Below are positions 8,132-16,268 of a stretch of DNA of 64,000 bases, one piece after another. Made by a program: the position numbers and the translations under genes. This stretch comes from Solidesulfovibrio fructosivorans JJ] (GTDB taxonomy: Bacteria > Desulfobacterota > Desulfovibrionia > Desulfovibrionales > Desulfovibrionaceae). The notes under the pieces were generated by a model that made no database searches, was not told the origin of the DNA, and was given only the letters and a program-made list of their open reading frames with translations. The stretch lies in assembly GCF_000179555.1 (NCBI RefSeq), contig NZ_AECZ01000009.1:1-64000 (forward strand), in the 5' to 3' direction. Numbering within the stretch: the first letter of the stretch is position 1; every line of letters begins with the position of its first letter.

Positions 8132-9681
8132 TGCCGTCCGGATTCGCGCCGCGCCGCGTCTGGCTGGCTTTTCGGTTCCTCCATACGGTCTTCGTGCTGG
8201 TGCGGCGCAAGGAGCGGTTTCTCGCCTTGCGCCCCTTGCCGCCGCGCCGGCTCAAAGAGGCCATCCTGACGCTCGGCGTCAGCTTCATCAAGCTGGCCCA
8301 GGTGCTGGCCACCCGGGCCGATTTTTTTACCGAGGACTATCTGGTCGAACTGCGGGGCATCCACGACGAGGTCGCCCCCATGCCCGAGTCCGATTTCCGG
8401 ACGGCCTTCGCCAGGGCCTTCGGCGCCGCGCCGCCGTTTGCCGCCTTTGAGGCGCAGCCGCTGGCCAGCGCGTCCATCGGCCAGGTGCATGAGGCGTATC
8501 TTGCCGACGGGAATAAGGTTGCGGTGAAGCTGCGCCGGTTGGGGGTGGAGCGGCTGGTGCGGGCGGATTTGCGGCTGGTGCGGGGCATGTTGTCCCTTTT
8601 CTCCCCGTTTTTTTCGCGGGCTACGAAAAATTCCGTGGAAGCCGTGCTGGCGGAATTTTCCGCCATGATCGTCAAGGAAGCCGACTTGTCCGTGGAGCTT
8701 GCCAACCTGCGCAAGTTCACCGACGCCTACGGCGACGGCGCGGTGCGGTTCCCTGCTCCCGTGCCGGAGCTTTCCAACGCCGACGCCCTGGTCATGAGCT
8801 TCGAGACCGGGTTTCGCATCGACGACAAGGCCGGGCTGGCCGCCGCCGGCATCCCCTTCCGCAAGGTGCTCGACGACCTGATCGCCTTTTATATCGAACA
8901 GATGCTGGTGCGGGGCTATTTCCACGCCGACCCGCATCCCGGCAACATCCTGGTGCGGCCGGATGGGGGCATCACCCTGCTCGATTTCGGCATGGTCAAG
9001 CGGCTTCCCGCCGACACCCGGGTGGCCATGATCGAGGTGGCCAAGACCGCCCACGACCGGGACTACGAGGGCTTCATCGTGGCCTGCAAGCGTCTGGGCA
9101 TCGTGGCCGCCGGGGCCGAGCCCACCGAGATGATGGAATTTTCCGAGCGCATGTTCGACATCTTCGGCGACGCCAGCCTGTCCGCCGCCTCCATGCAGGC
9201 GCTGGCCTTCTCGGTGCTCGATTCCATGAAGGACCTGCCGTTCAAGGTGCCTCAGGACGTGGTCTACGTCATGCGGGCGAGCACGCTGATCGAGGGCCTC
9301 GGCACCACCTACATCGAGAATTTCAACGGCGTGAAGGACATCCTGCCGCTTCTGCGCCGCAATCTGGCCCGGGCCATGGGCGCGGAGGCCGGGCTTTTTC
9401 CCACCCTGCGTTCGGAACTGACCAGCCTGCCGCTGACCTTGCGCCGGGCCAAGACGGTGCTGACGGACTTAAGCGAATCCAACCTGCGGGTGAAGCTCTC
9501 GCCCGAGACCCTGGAATACGCCGGCGAACGCCTGCGCCCCTATCTGCGCCGGGTGGCGTTGGGGATTTTGCTCCTTGCCGCCGCCTTTCTCGTGGCCCTG
9601 ACGCGGCCGCCCCATGCCGTGCCCATTGCCTGGACACTGTTTGCGGCCGGGGCGGTACGCATCTGGCTGGCTCTCCGTTAG
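8131..9681 (+). CDS. ABC1/AarF/UbiB family atypical kinase-ATPase
   Basis: A 516-residue member of the UbiB protein-kinase-like family, whose bacterial and mitochondrial members support isoprenoid quinone synthesis. Visible signatures are the KxGQ-type helix (SFIKLAQ, with Ala for the usual Gly, near residue 52), the Ala-rich loop ASIGQVHEAYL (near 112), HADPHPGNILV (near 269) and LLDFGMVKRL (near 286). Two hydrophobic helices at the C-terminus (about 472-512) anchor it to the membrane, as in UbiB. Sulfate reducers use menaquinone, so the partner is probably that pathway. The gene is translationally coupled to the small coiled-coil protein upstream and converges on the nitrogenase-like cluster. 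Confidence 0.88.
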   Translation: MPSGFAPRRVWLAFRFLHTVFVLVRRKERFLALRPLPPRRLKEAILTLGVSFIKLAQVLATRADFFTEDYLVELRGIHDEVAPMPESDFRTAFARAFGAAPPFAAFEAQPLASASIGQVHEAYLADGNKVAVKLRRLGVERLVRADLRLVRGMLSLFSPFFSRATKNSVEAVLAEFSAMIVKEADLSVELANLRKFTDAYGDGAVRFPAPVPELSNADALVMSFETGFRIDDKAGLAAAGIPFRKVLDDLIAFYIEQMLVRGYFHADPHPGNILVRPDGGITLLDFGMVKRLPADTRVAMIEVAKTAHDRDYEGFIVACKRLGIVAAGAEPTEMMEFSERMFDIFGDASLSAASMQALAFSVLDSMKDLPFKVPQDVVYVMRASTLIEGLGTTYIENFNGVKDILPLLRRNLARAMGAEAGLFPTLRSELTSLPLTLRRAKTVLTDLSESNLRVKLSPETLEYAGERLRPYLRRVALGILLLAAAFLVALTRPPHAVPIAWTLFAAGAVRIWLALR

Positions 9682-9694
9682 TGAAAGTACGACG

Positions 9695-10900
9695 CTACGC
9701 GCCGAAAAGCGCCTGCTCGAAAGAGGCGTAGCCTTTTTCCACCGCATATTCGTAGGGCATGTCCCAGTTGAAGCGGGCGCTTAAGGCGATATGCGGCACC
9801 GGGACAAAGCGCGCCTTGCGGGTGAGCAGGGCTTCGTAGCACGGGTCTGCGACAATGAAATCCACGGCCGGATCGTTTACGCGCTCGGCAATGGCCTGCT
9901 CGGCGTCGGTGTCCAGGTCGCGGGGGCCGCGCGCGGCGAGAACGCCCCGGCAACCGGGCGCGTCGGCAAAAAGCGCCTCGGACGGCGTCACGGACACCAC
10001 GTCCACCTCGGGCAGGCCGAAATCGCGGCGCAGGCAGTGCTTGATGCCATAGCTGACGACCGGCTCGCCGATGACCAGGGCGTGTTTAAAGGGCGCTGGG
10101 CGCGCGGGCGGCGTCGCCGGGGCGGCGGGACGTCCCTCCAGCATGGCCAGGATGTCGGCCAGTCCCTGCCGGCCGACGGGCAGGCCGGCCACATAGGGCG
10201 TGCCGTAGGCGGCCTGCATGCGCGCGGCCAGGGACAGGCCGCTTGCCGAAACCACCAGGTTGGCGGCCGCTTCCGGGGCCTCGCGTACGGCCTGGAGCGG
10301 GTCCTCTTGGCCCGGGCGGGCCACGGAAAAGACGCTGACCAGGGCATGGCCGGCTTGTTCAAGGGCCGTCAAAAGCGGCTGGATATGTTCCGGCTTGCCC
10401 GTGGACAGGTGGATGGCCCCGAGCACGTTCAGGCTTTTTCCCCGCTTCTTTGTCGGCGGAACCATGAACTTGTCGGCCAGGGCCAGAAACGCCTTGCCCG
10501 CGCCCTCGGGGTAGGGCTCCGAGCCGGCGGTCGGCACCATGAACACCGGCAACCCGGTGCGGGCTTCCAGCGTGCGGGCGAAGCCCTTGAGGTCCGTGCC
10601 GATGATCTCCGAGATGGGCGTGCCGGCCAGGGCGATGAACCGGCGGTCGAGCTCGGTTGCGACCTTGGCGATGTTGTCGATGAACTTGTCCTCGTTGCCG
10701 AGGATGACGTCCATCTCCAGCAGTCCGGCCCCGACCACGGTGGCCGGTCCCCGGTACCAGCGGGGCTCGTCCTCGATATTGATGTGCCAGGCCCCGCCGG
10801 CCGGGCCGTAGATCACCACCAGCCCGTCGAAATCGTACAGGGCCGAACTGACGCCGAAATAGCCTGTGGCCAGGGGCAGAAGCTTGTGGAAGATTTTCAT
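9695..10900 (-). CDS. Nitrogenase-like component, K/N-type subunit without cluster cysteines
   Basis: A 401-residue member of the NifD/K/E/N superfamily, last gene of the five-gene cluster. Superfamily landmarks remain: GPAGGAWHI where NifK/E have GPxxC, ELDV-like LLEMDVILGNEDKF, and AGTPISEIIGTDL where NifK has a Cys before EVIGDDL. Both metal-ligating Cys positions are replaced, and no Cys occurs in the first ~280 residues; the three that exist lie in the C-terminal domain. The subunit can therefore give no canonical Cys to an interface iron-sulfur cluster. The second ATG (10900) is chosen because GGAG is well spaced from it and overlaps the first ATG. It starts 25 bp after the D-like gene. 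It is not NifK, BchB or a recognisable NifN. Confidence 0.8.
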   Translation of the reverse strand: MKIFHKLLPLATGYFGVSSALYDFDGLVVIYGPAGGAWHINIEDEPRWYRGPATVVGAGLLEMDVILGNEDKFIDNIAKVATELDRRFIALAGTPISEIIGTDLKGFARTLEARTGLPVFMVPTAGSEPYPEGAGKAFLALADKFMVPPTKKRGKSLNVLGAIHLSTGKPEHIQPLLTALEQAGHALVSVFSVARPGQEDPLQAVREAPEAAANLVVSASGLSLAARMQAAYGTPYVAGLPVGRQGLADILAMLEGRPAAPATPPARPAPFKHALVIGEPVVSYGIKHCLRRDFGLPEVDVVSVTPSEALFADAPGCRGVLAARGPRDLDTDAEQAIAERVNDPAVDFIVADPCYEALLTRKARFVPVPHIALSARFNWDMPYEYAVEKGYASFEQALFGA

Positions 10901-10925
10901 GTGCTCCATCCTTGCGCTGTCGGGC

Positions 10926-12224
10926 TTAAATGAGGAACTGGCGCCGGTAGATCCAGTCGTGGTTGCTGACCGGATGGGCCATCGCCTGCCGGGTTTCCTC
11001 GAGCATCCACACGGCGTTTTCGTAGCCGTAGTGCTGCTCCTGGTAGCGCGACAGCGGCACGTTGACCGCCTTGGCGCAGAACATGCCGGCGTCCACGCCG
11101 TAGGCCAGGTCCACGTGGTCGAAGGCGGCCGTTTCGCCGCAGAGGTTCGGGTGGGAGACGTTGTAGACCCGGATGTGCGGCGCGACCTCGCGCAGGCGTT
11201 CGATCAGCTTCCATTCGTAGGGCTTGAAGGTGCCGCGCCCGAAGATGGTATCCACCGTGAGTCCCGCGTCCACGAAGGCCAGGGCCAGCTCGTAGGGGCT
11301 GCCGTTGATCGCGCATCCAATGGCGATGGTCTTGCCGCGAAGGGTGTCGAGGAGCGGTCCGGCGGCTTCCTTGGCGGCCTTCTCGGCGGCCGTCGTGTCC
11401 AGGTCGCGGCCGAGGGCCTCGCCTATTTTGGCGTACTGGGCGGCGATGGTCCCGAAGCCGTAGGCCGTGGGCACGAAAAGCGACGGGATGCCCAGCTCCT
11501 TTTCCATGCGTCCGGCCATGCCGTTGGCCAGCGGATGGAGCACCAGGGAATGCCCGGCCGAGGCCATGCGGGAAAACTCCTCGAGATCGGCGCAAAGGGG
11601 AATCTGGGTGAGGCGCGACAGGCCGGCCGCCCGCAGCACCGCGTAGAATTCGCCGTCCGGGGAAAGCGGCATGAAGGTGCCGAGCAGGTTCACGGCGTCG
11701 GGATCGGGCGTGCGCGGCGCATCCTTTAAAAACTCGAAAAACGAGGTGTAGGCCGAGGTGAAGGGCGATTCCTTGAGCCCGATGGTGATGGGGGCCATGG
11801 CCCCGAGGATGACGCGGCGGCCGGTGGCGGCCGTGAGCCGCTCGAGCACGCCGGTGAAATCCGTGCCCAGGATGTAGTCCGGGCAGCCGACGATGAGGAA
11901 GATGGCCTTTTCCGGCCGGGTGGCCGCGATGTCCCGCACGGCCTTCTCGATCTTGTCCAGATGCCGGCCCATGGTCATGTCCACTTCCTCGAGGCACAGC
12001 ATATAGAAGCGGTCGCCGAATCCTCGGGCATGGGCCATGAAGGCCGAGTGGCGCAGGCAGGCCGAGGGCCCGACCATGATGGAAAGCGACTCGGGCAAAA
12101 GGAGCGAGGTTTCGATGACGCCCCAGCCGGCCAGATTGGGGCCCACGCCCTCCAGCGGCGCGAAGGGGAAATCCTCCCGTCGCGTGAGCCGCGCCATCTC
12201 GATCGAGGCTTGTGTTGCGCGCAT
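10926..12224 (-). CDS. Nitrogenase-like component, D/E-type subunit
   Basis: A 432-residue NifD/NifE-superfamily protein. Three Cys lie where NifD binds its P cluster: Cys56 in VGPSACLRHS, Cys77 in FYMLCLEEVDM and Cys114 in VGCPDYILGTD. The Rossmann-type repeats of the fold follow. The C-terminal half has no obvious counterpart of the NifD Cys/His pair that holds FeMo-co, although C-terminal Cys occur (NLCGETAAF, GMFCAKAV). An AGGAG site precedes the start. With the Cys-free partner downstream, three Cys from this subunit could hold a cluster, much as BchN supplies three ligands in BchNB. The substrate is unknown. It is separated from the nifH-like gene by 133 bp containing a hairpin. Confidence 0.85.
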   Translation of the reverse strand: MRATQASIEMARLTRREDFPFAPLEGVGPNLAGWGVIETSLLLPESLSIMVGPSACLRHSAFMAHARGFGDRFYMLCLEEVDMTMGRHLDKIEKAVRDIAATRPEKAIFLIVGCPDYILGTDFTGVLERLTAATGRRVILGAMAPITIGLKESPFTSAYTSFFEFLKDAPRTPDPDAVNLLGTFMPLSPDGEFYAVLRAAGLSRLTQIPLCADLEEFSRMASAGHSLVLHPLANGMAGRMEKELGIPSLFVPTAYGFGTIAAQYAKIGEALGRDLDTTAAEKAAKEAAGPLLDTLRGKTIAIGCAINGSPYELALAFVDAGLTVDTIFGRGTFKPYEWKLIERLREVAPHIRVYNVSHPNLCGETAAFDHVDLAYGVDAGMFCAKAVNVPLSRYQEQHYGYENAVWMLEETRQAMAHPVSNHDWIYRRQFLI

Positions 12225-12283
12225 GGCGTTCTCCTGTTGTCTTCTCAGTCCCCCTTTCCCATCAGCTCATGAGAAAAGGAAAA

Positions 12284-12349
12284 AAGTTTAGGAAGGGGAG
12301 AGCGCGAGAGGGGAGAACCCTTTTTAAAGGGTTTCCCCTCTCGCATCGC
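12284..12349 (-). terminator. Subtype A hairpin between the nifH-like and nifD-like genes
   Basis: The A-type palindrome sits 8 bp after the stop of the NifH-like gene and about 60 bp before the NifD-like start. Minus-strand reading gives a GC stem followed by CCCTTCCTAAACTTTTTT. It could partially terminate transcription, giving more NifH-like protein than DK-like, or protect a processed 3' end. Confidence 0.65.
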
Positions 12350-12357
12350 TTCCTTTC

Positions 12358-13104
12358 CTATAATCCCATCATGGTCCGGGCGAGGTTGCGGAATTCGAGG
12401 GAGGTCGGCAGTCCGGGGTCGCCTTCCACGATGGTCCTGCCTTCTTCCTCGAAGGCGTGGATGGCCCGGTCGCGGGGGATGACGCCGAGGATGGTGGTGT
12501 CCATTTTGGCGGCGAAATCCTCCACCCGGGCCTTCTCGTCGGCCATGTCGCGGCAGTTGAGGATCAGCCCGCCGAGCTCGGCGTAGTGGCGGTCGGCGAA
12601 ATGGCGCAGGGCCAGGATGATGTTGCGGGCGGCGAGCAGGGCCATTTTTTCGCCCGAGGTGACGATGGCCACCTTGTCGGCGAAGCCTTCGCGCATGGGC
12701 ACGGCGATGCCGCCGCAGACGATGTCGGCCAGGATGTCGTAGAGCACCACGTCCGGGGCGTAGGTCGCGTAGGCGTTCATTTCTTCCAGCAGCTCGAAGG
12801 CGGTGAGCATGCCCCGGCCGAAGCAGCCGACGCCGGGAGTCGGGCCGCCGACCTCCAGGCAGGTGGTGCCGCCGAAACCGGTGCGGGCGATCTCGTCGAG
12901 GCTGGCCGGCCGGCCGTGTTCCTGGAGGTATTGCAGGATGGGCGGCGGGGTCAGGCCGCGCAGCAGATTGATGGTGGAGTCCGTTTTCGGGTCGCAGCCG
13001 ATCTGCATGACCTTGCGGCCCTCGAGGCTCAGGGCGGCCGAGAGGCTTGAGGTCACGGTGGATTTGCCGATGCCGCCCTTGCCGTAGATGGCGATCTTAA
13101 TCAT
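12358..13104 (-). CDS. NifH-like ATP-dependent reductase (nitrogenase superfamily)
   Basis: A 248-residue P-loop ATPase of the NifH/BchL/CfbC family. The Walker [10 protein letters not shown] starts near residue 9, DPKTDST follows, and the two Cys that bridge the homodimer [4Fe-4S] cluster are present: Cys94 in PGVGCFGRG and Cys130 in [14 protein letters not shown]. It should pass electrons to the DK-like complex with ATP hydrolysis. It is shorter than NifH (about 290) and lacks the usual C-terminal tail. The internal ATG at 13104 is the true start because it begins [11 protein letters not shown]; it overlaps the radical-SAM gene by 8 bp. Because of the neighbours this is neither nitrogenase NifH nor a chlorophyll-pathway BchL. 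Confidence 0.9.
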   Translation of the reverse strand: MIKIAIYGKGGIGKSTVTSSLSAALSLEGRKVMQIGCDPKTDSTINLLRGLTPPPILQYLQEHGRPASLDEIARTGFGGTTCLEVGGPTPGVGCFGRGMLTAFELLEEMNAYATYAPDVVLYDILADIVCGGIAVPMREGFADKVAIVTSGEKMALLAARNIILALRHFADRHYAELGGLILNCRDMADEKARVEDFAAKMDTTILGVIPRDRAIHAFEEEGRTIVEGDPGLPTSLEFRNLARTMMGL

Positions 13105-14110
13105 GCGCCGCTCCTTGCATCTTGAGGGAATCACCGCGACTGGAGCCGATCGTGCGTCCGGCGCGGGCCAGCACGTTTTTCGCCTCGTCGACGGAGACGT
13201 ACCGTTTTTTGGTGGTGATCTGGAATTCGTATTCGATTTTGTCTTTTTTGCTTTGGGCGAAGGGGTTGCAGTTGGGCATGATGACGTTGGCCCCGCCCTG
13301 GACGAGCGCTCGGTACTGGCCCTGGTCCGGGTCCAATGTCGCGACGGTGTTGGCCGCCGCCAGATGGGTGTTCCGGGTCACGATGCGGGTCAGGGCGAAG
13401 ACGCGCAGCATCAGTTCGATGTCCCCGGCCGGCTCGCTCCCGAGCGGCGTGCTGCCGTCCGGAATAAACGGCCCGATGTTGACCATGTCCGGTTGGAAGT
13501 CCTGGAAAAAGAGGATGTCGTCGGCCAGATCGTCCAGGGTTTGGCCGGGCAGGCCGACAATGTTGCCCACGCCCGTCTGGTAGCCCAGGTCCCGGATGGT
13601 CTTTAAAGCGCGAAGCCGCCCGGCCAGCGTGCGTCCGGGGCGCATCCGGGCGTAAAGCTCCGGGTTCATGGTCTCGTGCTTCATGAGGTAGCGGCCGGCC
13701 CCGGCGTCCCGGAAGGCGCGCAAATCGTCCGGCGAGCGCTCGCCGAGGCTCAGGGTGACGGCCACGTCGGCCTGGTCGAGAATCCGGCGCAGGATCGAGC
13801 GGACCCGCTCCCGGGTGTAGTAGCCGTCCTCGCCGGATTGGAGGACCACGGTGCGAAGCCCTGCGTCGGCCACGGCGAGGGCGGTCTCCACGACCGTATC
13901 CTCGGACATGCGAAAGCGCTCGATGGCGCGGTTGCTTGCGCGCAGGCCGCAATAAAGGTCGTCGCACGAGCAGTGGTTGGAAAAGTGCACCACGCCGCGC
14001 AGCTGGGCCTCGTCGCCGCAATGTTCCCGGCGCACGCGGTCGGCCTCCGTAAAAAGCGCCTTTCCGGCCGCCGGATCGCCCAGGGCGTCGAGGATTTCCC
14101 GTCTGTTCAT
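13097..14110 (-). CDS. HydE/PylB/BioB-like radical-SAM enzyme with unusual Cys spacing
   Basis: A 337-residue radical-SAM protein most like HydE, the maturase that builds the organometallic part of the [FeFe]-hydrogenase site: FSN..C..YCGLR near residues 43-57, [17 protein letters not shown], [12 protein letters not shown] and a Cys/Pro-rich C-terminal block. The cluster motif is odd. HydE has CxxxCxxC, but here it reads C47-S-C49-DDLY-C54, so the second Cys is two residues early and Asp sits where the ligand should be. The DNA reads this clearly. The ATG at 14110 follows AAAAAGGATGC and is 20 bp after the hydrogenase-like gene. It may make or modify a cofactor for the nitrogenase-like or NiFe-like protein. 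Confidence 0.87.
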   Translation of the reverse strand: MNRREILDALGDPAAGKALFTEADRVRREHCGDEAQLRGVVHFSNHCSCDDLYCGLRASNRAIERFRMSEDTVVETALAVADAGLRTVVLQSGEDGYYTRERVRSILRRILDQADVAVTLSLGERSPDDLRAFRDAGAGRYLMKHETMNPELYARMRPGRTLAGRLRALKTIRDLGYQTGVGNIVGLPGQTLDDLADDILFFQDFQPDMVNIGPFIPDGSTPLGSEPAGDIELMLRVFALTRIVTRNTHLAAANTVATLDPDQGQYRALVQGGANVIMPNCNPFAQSKKDKIEYEFQITTKKRYVSVDEAKNVLARAGRTIGSSRGDSLKMQGAAHD

Positions 14111-14130
14111 GGCCGCATCCTTTTTCCCGC

Positions 14131-15792
14131 TTATTTCGCGTTGGTGCTTGTCACGCGGCCGGTGTCGGCGTCCTCGACGCGCAGCACGCAGGCGTTGCAG
14201 GGATCGAACGTGTGTATGACGCGCAAGAGTTCCAGTGGATTGGCCGGGTCGGCCACCGGGATGTCCAGCAGGGCCCGCTCCAGGGGGCCGGGAATCCCGT
14301 CGCCGCTTCGGGGGGAGAAGTTCCAAAGCGAGGGCACGAGCGCCTCGTGGGCGACGATCCGCCGGTTTCGCAGGCGGATGCGGTGCACGAGCGCGCCCCG
14401 TGTGAGTTCCGCCAGGCCGATGCCCTCGCCGCTGTCCGGGAGCGTGAAAGGCACCTGCAGGACCGGGTTTTCCGCGTCGAGGCAGCGGTCGAGGTCGCCG
14501 AGCCAGGCCGTGACGGAGCGGATGCAGGCCACGGATTCGATGCCCCGGGCCAGCACCCGGCCGATGACGGAATCAAGCGCTCCAAGCGGCAGACCGAGCG
14601 CTGTCAAGGCCGCGTCCGCAAGCTCCCGGACCATGGCGTTGGCGCGTCCGTAGGCTCCGACGATGCGGGCCACGGGCCCGACCTCGCAGGCCCGGCCGGC
14701 ATGGCGCGGCGCGCTGAACCAGCGGAAATCGTCGTTTCGCCAGTGGTAGGCCGTTTCCCCCGGGCCGAAGCGCAGCCGGTAGCGGTCCTTGTCCCGCTCG
14801 GCCCAGCCCGGGTCCGTCTCGTCGGTGACCGCGTCCGGGCTGGCCGGCGCGGCCTGGCCGGCGTCTTTAACCGTGAAGACGCCGCCCGGGAAAAGGGCGT
14901 CGCCCCCCTCCGGGCCGGGGAACTCCCCCCAGGACAAAAAGGCGTCGGAGCGGCCCACGGCGGCCCAATCCTTATAGATGCCGCCGACGAGCAGAACGTC
15001 GGGCAGGAAGGTGCCCTCGATAAATTGCCGGCACTCGCCCAAAAGCGCCGCGCAGGCGGCCCGGGCCGTGGGGGAAAGGTCGGGATTGCCGCCGCCGGTC
15101 AGGCTGGCGCTTTGGGGGAGCCCCCCGATATGCCAGGTGGCGTTGGCGGCCAACGCGCCGCGCAGGATGCCCTGGGCTCTCGTCAGCTTGGTCCGGATGT
15201 CCATGGCCGGCTGGATGTGACTCAAAACGAGCAGGCTGGCTTCGGGCGAGGCGTTCTGGGCCGGGTGGCCGGCCTTGCCCACGGAAAAGACCGTGCCGCC
15301 GTCGCCCGCGGCCAGGGCGGCCAGCAGGCCTTGCGCCTCTTGGTAGAATTTCGCCCCGGCGGCGAGGGAGGGGCTTTTTTCGCGGGCAAAGGCGGCCGTC
15401 TTTTCGGGCGAGGCGCGCAGGGCGGCGGCGAGGTCCAGCCAGTCGTTGCTATAGAACAAGTAGAAATGGGTGAGATGGTCGAGAAGGTACTGGAGCGCGT
15501 GCACGATGTTTCGCGCCAGACGCGCGGATTCGGGCAGGCGTATGCCGATGAGCCGTTCCAGGGCCCGGGTGGCGGCCAGGGCATGGCCGGCGTTGCACAG
15601 GCAGTGGGGGCGCTGGGCGAAAAAGGATTCCTCCCCGGACAGTCTGGCCCCGAGCAGGTAATTCATGTTGTGGAGCATCTTCCCCGTGCTCCAGGCCCGC
15701 GCCACCCGCCCCTTGGCGCGAAGGACGCTGATGATGAAGAGGTTGCCTTCGCACAGGGCGATGCCGGCGTTTTTTTCGGGGTGTATGGACAT
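14131..15792 (-). CDS. NiFe-hydrogenase large-subunit homologue with altered active-site ligands
   Basis: A 553-residue protein that aligns along its whole length with group-1-type large subunits: ARAWSTGKML near 31-40, ARNIVHALQYLLDH, TRGALVHRI, ALVPSLWNFSPR and DPCNAC near the end. The metal-binding motifs have changed. L1 reads R61-P-H63-C64-L-C66-NAGH, so the terminal-ligand Cys is His with a new Cys beside it. L2 reads D530-PC-NA-C-VLR538, so the final His used as Mg ligand and cleavage marker is Arg. The N-terminal TRIEGH is CEGN. There is no small subunit, endopeptidase or hyp gene nearby. It may be a scaffold, a different metal site or an enzyme subunit working with the nitrogenase-like proteins. 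First gene of the cluster. Confidence 0.85.
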   Translation of the reverse strand: MSIHPEKNAGIALCEGNLFIISVLRAKGRVARAWSTGKMLHNMNYLLGARLSGEESFFAQRPHCLCNAGHALAATRALERLIGIRLPESARLARNIVHALQYLLDHLTHFYLFYSNDWLDLAAALRASPEKTAAFAREKSPSLAAGAKFYQEAQGLLAALAAGDGGTVFSVGKAGHPAQNASPEASLLVLSHIQPAMDIRTKLTRAQGILRGALAANATWHIGGLPQSASLTGGGNPDLSPTARAACAALLGECRQFIEGTFLPDVLLVGGIYKDWAAVGRSDAFLSWGEFPGPEGGDALFPGGVFTVKDAGQAAPASPDAVTDETDPGWAERDKDRYRLRFGPGETAYHWRNDDFRWFSAPRHAGRACEVGPVARIVGAYGRANAMVRELADAALTALGLPLGALDSVIGRVLARGIESVACIRSVTAWLGDLDRCLDAENPVLQVPFTLPDSGEGIGLAELTRGALVHRIRLRNRRIVAHEALVPSLWNFSPRSGDGIPGPLERALLDIPVADPANPLELLRVIHTFDPCNACVLRVEDADTGRVTSTNAK

Positions 15793-15884
15793 GCGGCGGT
15801 CTCGTCAGGCTCCAGGCGGCGGGGCGCGGCTTGCGGTCTTCGTCTTCCCGTGGAGGCGCGTGGCCCCTTCCTTGTGGATAAGAA

Positions 15885-15913
15885 AATATAAAAGGTGTCA
15901 CCAGTACGATCAA
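15885..15913 (-). promoter_or_regulatory. Sigma70-type promoter of the nitrogenase-like cluster
   Basis: On the minus strand TTGATC (15908-15913) and TATATT (15885-15890) are spaced exactly 17 bp, about 90 bp upstream of the hydrogenase-like start. No sigma54 (GG-N10-GC) promoter was seen, unlike typical nif genes. Confidence 0.55.
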
Positions 15914-16204
15914 GCCCATGCCGCTTTGAAAAGGAACGTTGTTTTCGAGGGCGAAGCGTTACCCGTGCGGCAGCGGGCAAGAGGGGTCGGAAGGCATATC
16001 GCGGACCGGCCGGAGACGACGATGCGAGGCGGACGGCGGGGCGATCGTCGCGAAATTCATGCAGGCTGCGTGGCGAGCATGCGGGCCAATGGCATCACCA
16101 GCTTTTCGCGAAAACGCGATGCGCTGTTATTGGGTTCCCTTTTCGTTATGGTCGTAACCACTTGTTTTTTAGACCTCTCCCAGCTTTCTGTCAAAAGGAA
16201 AAGG
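15914..16204. other. Non-coding interval between the zinc-ribbon gene and the nitrogenase-like cluster
   Basis: I see no gene with a ribosome site and typical coding pattern here. The base composition is slightly less GC-rich than the flanking genes. It may hold upstream control sites for the cluster promoter; no clear operator palindrome stands out. Confidence 0.5.
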
Positions 16205-16262
16205 GGAGGGCGCTTTGGGGGGCCAGGGGAAACCCTTTCGTAAGACAAGGGTTCCCCAGGCA
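16205..16262 (-). terminator. Terminator of the zinc-ribbon gene
   Basis: An imperfect inverted repeat (CCTGGGGAACCCTT / AAGGGTTTCCCCTGG in the minus direction) begins a few bases after the stop at 16269 and is followed by a GCCCCCC tail. It is a diverged relative of the recurrent hairpin family. Confidence 0.5.
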
Positions 16263-16268
16263 TCTTAT

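Noticed and set aside
9695-13104. Annotation as nitrogenase (nifHDK) for nitrogen fixation
   Set aside because: The K-type subunit lacks the P-cluster cysteines, no FeMo-co Cys/His pair was found, and nifB, nifE, nifN and nifV are absent from the window.
14131-15792. Functional NiFe hydrogenase
   Set aside because: No small subunit, maturation protease or hyp genes accompany it and two of the key ligand motifs are changed.
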